In this document: one piece after another, positions 61,074 to 64,000 of the stretch
Layout: every line of letters begins with the position of its first letter
Numbering within the stretch: the first letter of the stretch is position 1
Source: Desulfitobacterium chlororespirans DSM 11544
GTDB taxonomy: Bacteria > Bacillota > Desulfitobacteriia > Desulfitobacteriales > Desulfitobacteriaceae
Length of the DNA: 64,000 nucleotides
Assembly: GCF_900143285.1 (NCBI RefSeq)
Contig: NZ_FRDN01000004.1
Span: forward strand, 586,810 to 650,809
Direction of reading: 5' to 3'
Position numbers and translations under genes: made by a program
The notes under the pieces: model-generated
Told to the model about the DNA's origin: nothing
Seen by the model: only the letters and a program-made list of their open reading frames with translations
The model's database searches: none

Positions 61074-62000
61074 TTATTTTCCTTGTGCTTCCAATATTTT
61101 TGCGGCTTCTTCCCTTGTGATGGTACCGGATTTCAATTGATCATAGTATTCTCCCAGTTGCTGTCTATACATATTATCGGTTTCAACGGAAATGCTTATG
61201 GCCTTATCCAGCTCATTTTCCGGTACACCGTTCTGGAGGTAGAAGGCTTTAGCCTCATTGTAGCTCTGTCCGCTGACCATGGTATTTAACAACTTCTCTA
61301 GTGTGGTGTTGTCCAAATCCTGCTGACCCAGGTAATACAACTCATAATTGAGCCCATCCTGCTCCCAGAGGATGATGTCGTTGACAAAATAAACGGTCTT
61401 GCCGGCAAGTGTTTCTTTTTTTACTTCTCCTGTAGTGGAAATTCCGTTTTCACCCTTTGAAATCAACAGGGAAATCAGCTCGGAATCCTTTGCATATTGT
61501 ATCTCAACAGCTTTGTCGGTATGGATTACACTGTTGGCGTAAGCAAAGCCCTCCGGCAGCCAGACAGGCAGCTTAAAATCTACCTTCATGGCCTCACGTG
61601 CTTCCTCGGGGGTAGCGCTTTTTTGTGTATTTTCACGGGGCGTCCTAGTATTATCTGTATTTGGTGAAACTTCCGGCAGTTCCTTATCCCGTTGTACAAT
61701 CTCAATACCGCCCACCTGGCAACGTGCCAGCACCGATTGGAATATTTCTTGGGCATACGCTGTTGTAGAAAGCCCTCCAATCAGGCAAACAGAGGCAATA
61801 ACTGCCGCAGCTGCCTTCCTATAATTTTTTCTCATATAGCTGTCATCCTTTCTCTTGTTGTAATCTTCATTTATTCCTGTTTCAATTCCCAGCCGCGCCC
61901 GGTTATATATTTTTTCTTTATGCCTGTCTGCATCCACTTCTGCGTTGGTAAGCAAGCTGCACACCTCATCAAATTCCTTCAGATCACATTTCTTAGTCAT
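61074..62000 (-). CDS. DUF4367-type anti-sigma protein
   Basis: The protein has 308 residues. The short cytoplasmic N-terminus (CDLKEFDEVCSLLTNAEVDADRHKEKI) is followed by one membrane helix (about 70-90) and an extracytoplasmic DUF4367 domain (about 130-240; FKLPVWLPEGFAYANSVIH, IQYAKDSELISLLISKG). This architecture goes with ECF sigma factors in Firmicutes. The ATG at 62000 has GGAGG eight bases upstream and overlaps the sigma gene's end, so the pair is coupled. Confidence 0.82.
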   Translation of the reverse strand: MTKKCDLKEFDEVCSLLTNAEVDADRHKEKIYNRARLGIETGINEDYNKRKDDSYMRKNYRKAAAAVIASVCLIGGLSTTAYAQEIFQSVLARCQVGGIEIVQRDKELPEVSPNTDNTRTPRENTQKSATPEEAREAMKVDFKLPVWLPEGFAYANSVIHTDKAVEIQYAKDSELISLLISKGENGISTTGEVKKETLAGKTVYFVNDIILWEQDGLNYELYYLGQQDLDNTTLEKLLNTMVSGQSYNEAKAFYLQNGVPENELDKAISISVETDNMYRQQLGEYYDQLKSGTITREEAAKILEAQGK

Positions 62001-62574
62001 GATTAAATCCTCCCTCATCCAAAAAATCCCGAAGCTTTTTTAGGCTCCTGTACAAAACGACACCAACGTTGGAACTGCTGATGCCCAATAGCTCCGCAAT
62101 CTCGGCATTTTTGAGACTGGCTGCGAATTTCATGGCAATGATATTTCTTTCCTTTTCTCTGAGTTTGCCCAAGGCGGCAAACAGCTCTTTGTTTTCATCC
62201 TTTGCAATCAGATTTTCCTCCGGAGACGGATTAGGGGAAATCTGATCTGATGTAGAATCCAAGGGAATATGAAAGAGTTTTTTACTGGAGCGATAATAGT
62301 CTGTGATGATGTTTCTTACGATGGCAAACAGCCATACCTCAAAAGAAGATTTTTCGCGGTTAAAGGTGGCATATTTCGAAACAACCCTTTCAAAAACCTG
62401 ACTGCACAAATCCTCCGCCATATGCTGATTATTGATCCGGTAGCAGATATATTTGTATACTCGTTTATAATACAGGTCAAAAATCCGGTCGAATTCGGCA
62501 GTGGTCATTTTTTGCTGTGATATATATGTTTTTGTATGTTGATTGGAATACATGTTTAATGGGAAAATATCCAT
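61993..62574 (-). CDS. ECF-type RNA polymerase sigma factor
   Basis: The protein has 193 residues. Region 2 is FDLYYKRVYKYICYRINNQHMAEDLCSQVFERV (about 30-62), with FEVWLFAIVRNIITDYYRSSKK following; region 4 is LREKERNIIAMKFAASLKNAEIAELLGISSSNVGVVLYRSLKKLR (about 137-181). GGAGG lies five bases before the ATG. It probably directs expression of its own operon and is held inactive by the anti-sigma protein. Confidence 0.9.
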   Translation of the reverse strand: MDIFPLNMYSNQHTKTYISQQKMTTAEFDRIFDLYYKRVYKYICYRINNQHMAEDLCSQVFERVVSKYATFNREKSSFEVWLFAIVRNIITDYYRSSKKLFHIPLDSTSDQISPNPSPEENLIAKDENKELFAALGKLREKERNIIAMKFAASLKNAEIAELLGISSSNVGVVLYRSLKKLRDFLDEGGFNHD

Positions 62575-62697
62575 TTCTCCTCCTTTCCTTGCATGAAGAT
62601 AAACTGCGCAATCTATCCATTGATTTTACATGTGTTAATACGCAAGAACCTAAAAAGCATTAACATTATATCTTATTTTTTTTTGAAAAGAGGCCAG

Positions 62698-62756
62698 AAA
62701 ATGGCCGGTTTTTATCAGCAATGCTAAGCAGCTCTGATAAAAAGCCGACCATTTTA
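62698..62756. other. Long hairpin in the sigma/esterase divergent gap
   Basis: AAAATGGCCGG...TTTTTATCAG (62698 on) pairs with CTGATAAAAA...GCCGACCATTTT (to 62756) with only one or two mismatches, a stem of roughly 22 bp. Neither flanking gene ends here (both start away from it), so a simple terminator is unlikely. Confidence 0.5.
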
Positions 62757-62850
62757 TGGGGTTAAAGCACTAATAGCTTAATTTTATGACATTTAGCGAG
62801 AGAGGTGGGTACACAGAAAAGAAACAGAAATATATCCATTTTTTATTTGA

Positions 62851-62880
62851 TATAATATAAATGCTGTTACGTTCAGCATT
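62851..62880 (+). promoter_or_regulatory. Promoter -10 and dyad before the esterase gene
   Basis: TATAAT at 62851-62856 is a consensus -10 element (no convincing -35). It is followed at once by AATGCTG (62860-62866) paired with CAGCATT (62874-62880), which could be an operator or 5' leader hairpin. GGAG lies before the ATG at 62917. Confidence 0.5.
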
Positions 62881-62916
62881 ACTCAGAAATATAGATAAAA
62901 AGGAGTTTACTTCACA

Positions 62917-63654
62917 ATGATTCATTCTTTCTTAATGATCGGACAGTCAAATATGGCTGGCCGGGGCTTTTTAAACGATGTTCCACCTATTTATAATGAA
63001 CGCATAAAGATGCTCCGAAATGGGCTTTTTCAATTTATGGAGGAACCCATAAATTATGATCGCTCAATTGCCGGTGTTGGTCTTGCAGCATCTTTTGCCG
63101 CTGCATGGTGTAAGAAAAACAAGCAGGATGAAATAGGTCTTATTCCCTGCGCCGAGGGAGGCAGCAGTCTTGATGATTGGTCAGTGGACGATGCACTCTT
63201 TGCCAATGCCATAGCACAGACAAAACTTGCTCAGCGCATTAGCACATTGGAGGGAATAATTTGGCACCAAGGAGAAGCTGAGTCTCATTCGGGAAAGTAT
63301 CGTGACTATTACGATAAGTTCTTCGTAATTATTGAAAGACTGCGCCAAGTACTTGATGTGCCGGAAATTCCTCTGATCATTGGCGGTCTTGGTGACTATC
63401 TTGGCGACGGCATAATGGGAGGGCACTTTAATGAGTACAGCCAAGTCAACGAAGAACTTAAAAGGTTTGCCCACAGTCATAACAACTGTTATTATGTCAC
63501 AGCTGAGGGATTGACTTGTAATCCAGACGGTATTCATTTAAACGCTGTATCTCAAAGGATTTTTGGTCTGCGCTATTATGAAGCTTATGACCAAAAATGT
63601 CATATTCTTGGGCCTGTTAGAAATGAAAACAGAGCAAATGAGATAGATAATTAG
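62917..63654 (+). CDS. SGNH-type sialate O-acetylesterase-like hydrolase (SASA)
   Basis: The protein has 245 residues without a signal peptide. FLMIGQSNMAGRG is block I with the nucleophile Ser; the GEGGSSLDDW-like CAEGGSSLDDW supplies Gly; WHQGEAES and DGIHLNAVSQRIFG supply the Asp/His pair. This is the carbohydrate esterase 6/SASA type that removes acetyl groups from sugars. AGGAG precedes the ATG. The IS21-type element begins just downstream. Confidence 0.85.
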   Translation: MIHSFLMIGQSNMAGRGFLNDVPPIYNERIKMLRNGLFQFMEEPINYDRSIAGVGLAASFAAAWCKKNKQDEIGLIPCAEGGSSLDDWSVDDALFANAIAQTKLAQRISTLEGIIWHQGEAESHSGKYRDYYDKFFVIIERLRQVLDVPEIPLIIGGLGDYLGDGIMGGHFNEYSQVNEELKRFAHSHNNCYYVTAEGLTCNPDGIHLNAVSQRIFGLRYYEAYDQKCHILGPVRNENRANEIDN

Positions 63655-63669
63655 TAGTGCTAACATAAA

Positions 63670-64000
63670 TGTTGACCACAAAAATAGGGTTTGCTAACCA
63701 AAAAGTTGACCACCTCCAGAGCCTAATTCTGTATGATTGGAGTTGCTGAGACAACAATCGTACAGGGGGAAGGACATGCTAGAGATGGTCGATAAAGAGT
63801 ATATCAGAAAGAAGCATTTCGTTGAAGGGTGGTCCATCCGAAAGATTAGCCGTAACTTGAAAGTGGCCCGGCAGACCATACGTAAAGCCCTCAATGATTC
63901 CCATATTCCTCACTATCAACTGACTAAAGAAAAGCCCTCGCCCGTTTTAGATCCCTATAAAGAAATTATCCGCGAGTGGTTAAAGCAGGATGAATCAGCA
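63670..64000 (+). mobile_element. IS21-family insertion element, left end (partial)
   Basis: The terminal repeats GTTGACCAC occur at 63671-63679 and 63705-63713, as in the multiple end repeats of IS21-family elements, 16 bases after the esterase stop. The element starts with TGTTGACC at 63670 and contains the start of istA. The other end lies beyond the window. Confidence 0.75.
63776..64000 (+). CDS. istA: IS21-family transposase IstA, N-terminal part
   Basis: The frame is open to the window edge (75 codons seen). It starts MLEMVDKEYIRKKHFVEGWS and contains an HTH (IRKISRNLKVARQTIRKALND), the N-terminal DNA-binding domain of IstA-type transposases. GGGGGAAGG precedes the ATG at 63776. The DDE catalytic core lies beyond the window, so whether the gene is intact is unknown. 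Confidence 0.85.
   Translation, partial: MLEMVDKEYIRKKHFVEGWSIRKISRNLKVARQTIRKALNDSHIPHYQLTKEKPSPVLDPYKEIIREWLKQDESA

Noticed and set aside
1..64000. tRNA, rRNA or CRISPR arrays
   Set aside because: No cloverleaf with conserved T-loop sequence, no rRNA-like stretch and no regularly spaced direct repeats were seen by reading. A covariance search would be more sensitive.

Overview
The window looks like chromosomal DNA of an anaerobic, low-to-moderate GC Firmicute of the Desulfitobacterium type. The reasons are three complete operons for complex iron-sulfur molybdoenzymes, a cytoplasmic molybdoenzyme, a NosR/PceC-like flavoprotein, a Tat-exported FAD oxidoreductase, corrinoid methyltransferase proteins with a UroD-type methyltransferase, and Firmicute-style ribosome binding sites. 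The genus is inferred from gene content, not from a search.

Region by region. (1) 1-879: a lipoprotein running off the left edge, then a gap with a decayed gene piece. (2) 1437-9162, all minus strand: GcvT-like folate methyltransferase, an unrecognised 407-residue protein, a short-chain dehydrogenase, a zinc-type alcohol dehydrogenase, an MFS transporter, a UreG/CobW-like GTPase and a solitary ABC ATPase. A PucR-type activator (9551-11161) is divergent across an intergenic repeat array. This is the best candidate for an undescribed catabolic system. (3) 11705-13589: MarR regulator, a relic of a sigma-54 activator, an endonuclease IV-like TIM barrel and a tautomerase. (4) 13681-20308: molybdoenzyme operon 1 (catalytic subunit, four-cluster ferredoxin, TorD chaperone, two tandem NrfD-type anchors, a NosR-like flavoprotein and a 32-residue membrane peptide). 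(5) 20521-25487: operon 2 (catalytic subunit, ferredoxin, long NrfD, TorD). (6) 25797-29701: divergent soluble molybdoenzyme, ferredoxin and PucR-type regulator. (7) 29877-31451: Tat lipoprotein FAD oxidoreductase. (8) 31956-41329: TetR plus a rifampicin-phosphotransferase-like enzyme, XRE-TPR regulator plus hydrolase, uracil-DNA glycosylase-like protein, a DUF2325 coiled-coil protein and a MarR-GNAT fusion. (9) 41661-48619: truncated DUF3102 gene, a two-component pair with a SARP-like response regulator, HD-GYP protein, CheW and a chemoreceptor. (10) 48682-49934: VOC protein, cupin and HxlR regulator. (11) 50114-53632: two corrinoid proteins, a UroD-type methyltransferase and a GntR/UTRA regulator, with three copies of a shared palindrome. 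(12) 54034-62574: anti-sigma factor with a beheaded sigma gene, MFS transporter, Crp/Fnr regulator, a DmsABC-type operon (operon 3), and an intact ECF sigma/anti-sigma pair. (13) 62917-64000: SGNH acetylesterase and the left end of an IS21-family element.

The common theme is anaerobic respiration and C1 chemistry: exported molybdoenzymes pass electrons between the quinone pool and exported substrates through ferredoxin subunits and NrfD/DmsC anchors, and the methyltransferase genes would feed methyl groups to folate or corrinoid carriers. Each block sits beside its own one-component regulator. Several gene relics and an IS end show that the region has been rearranged repeatedly.
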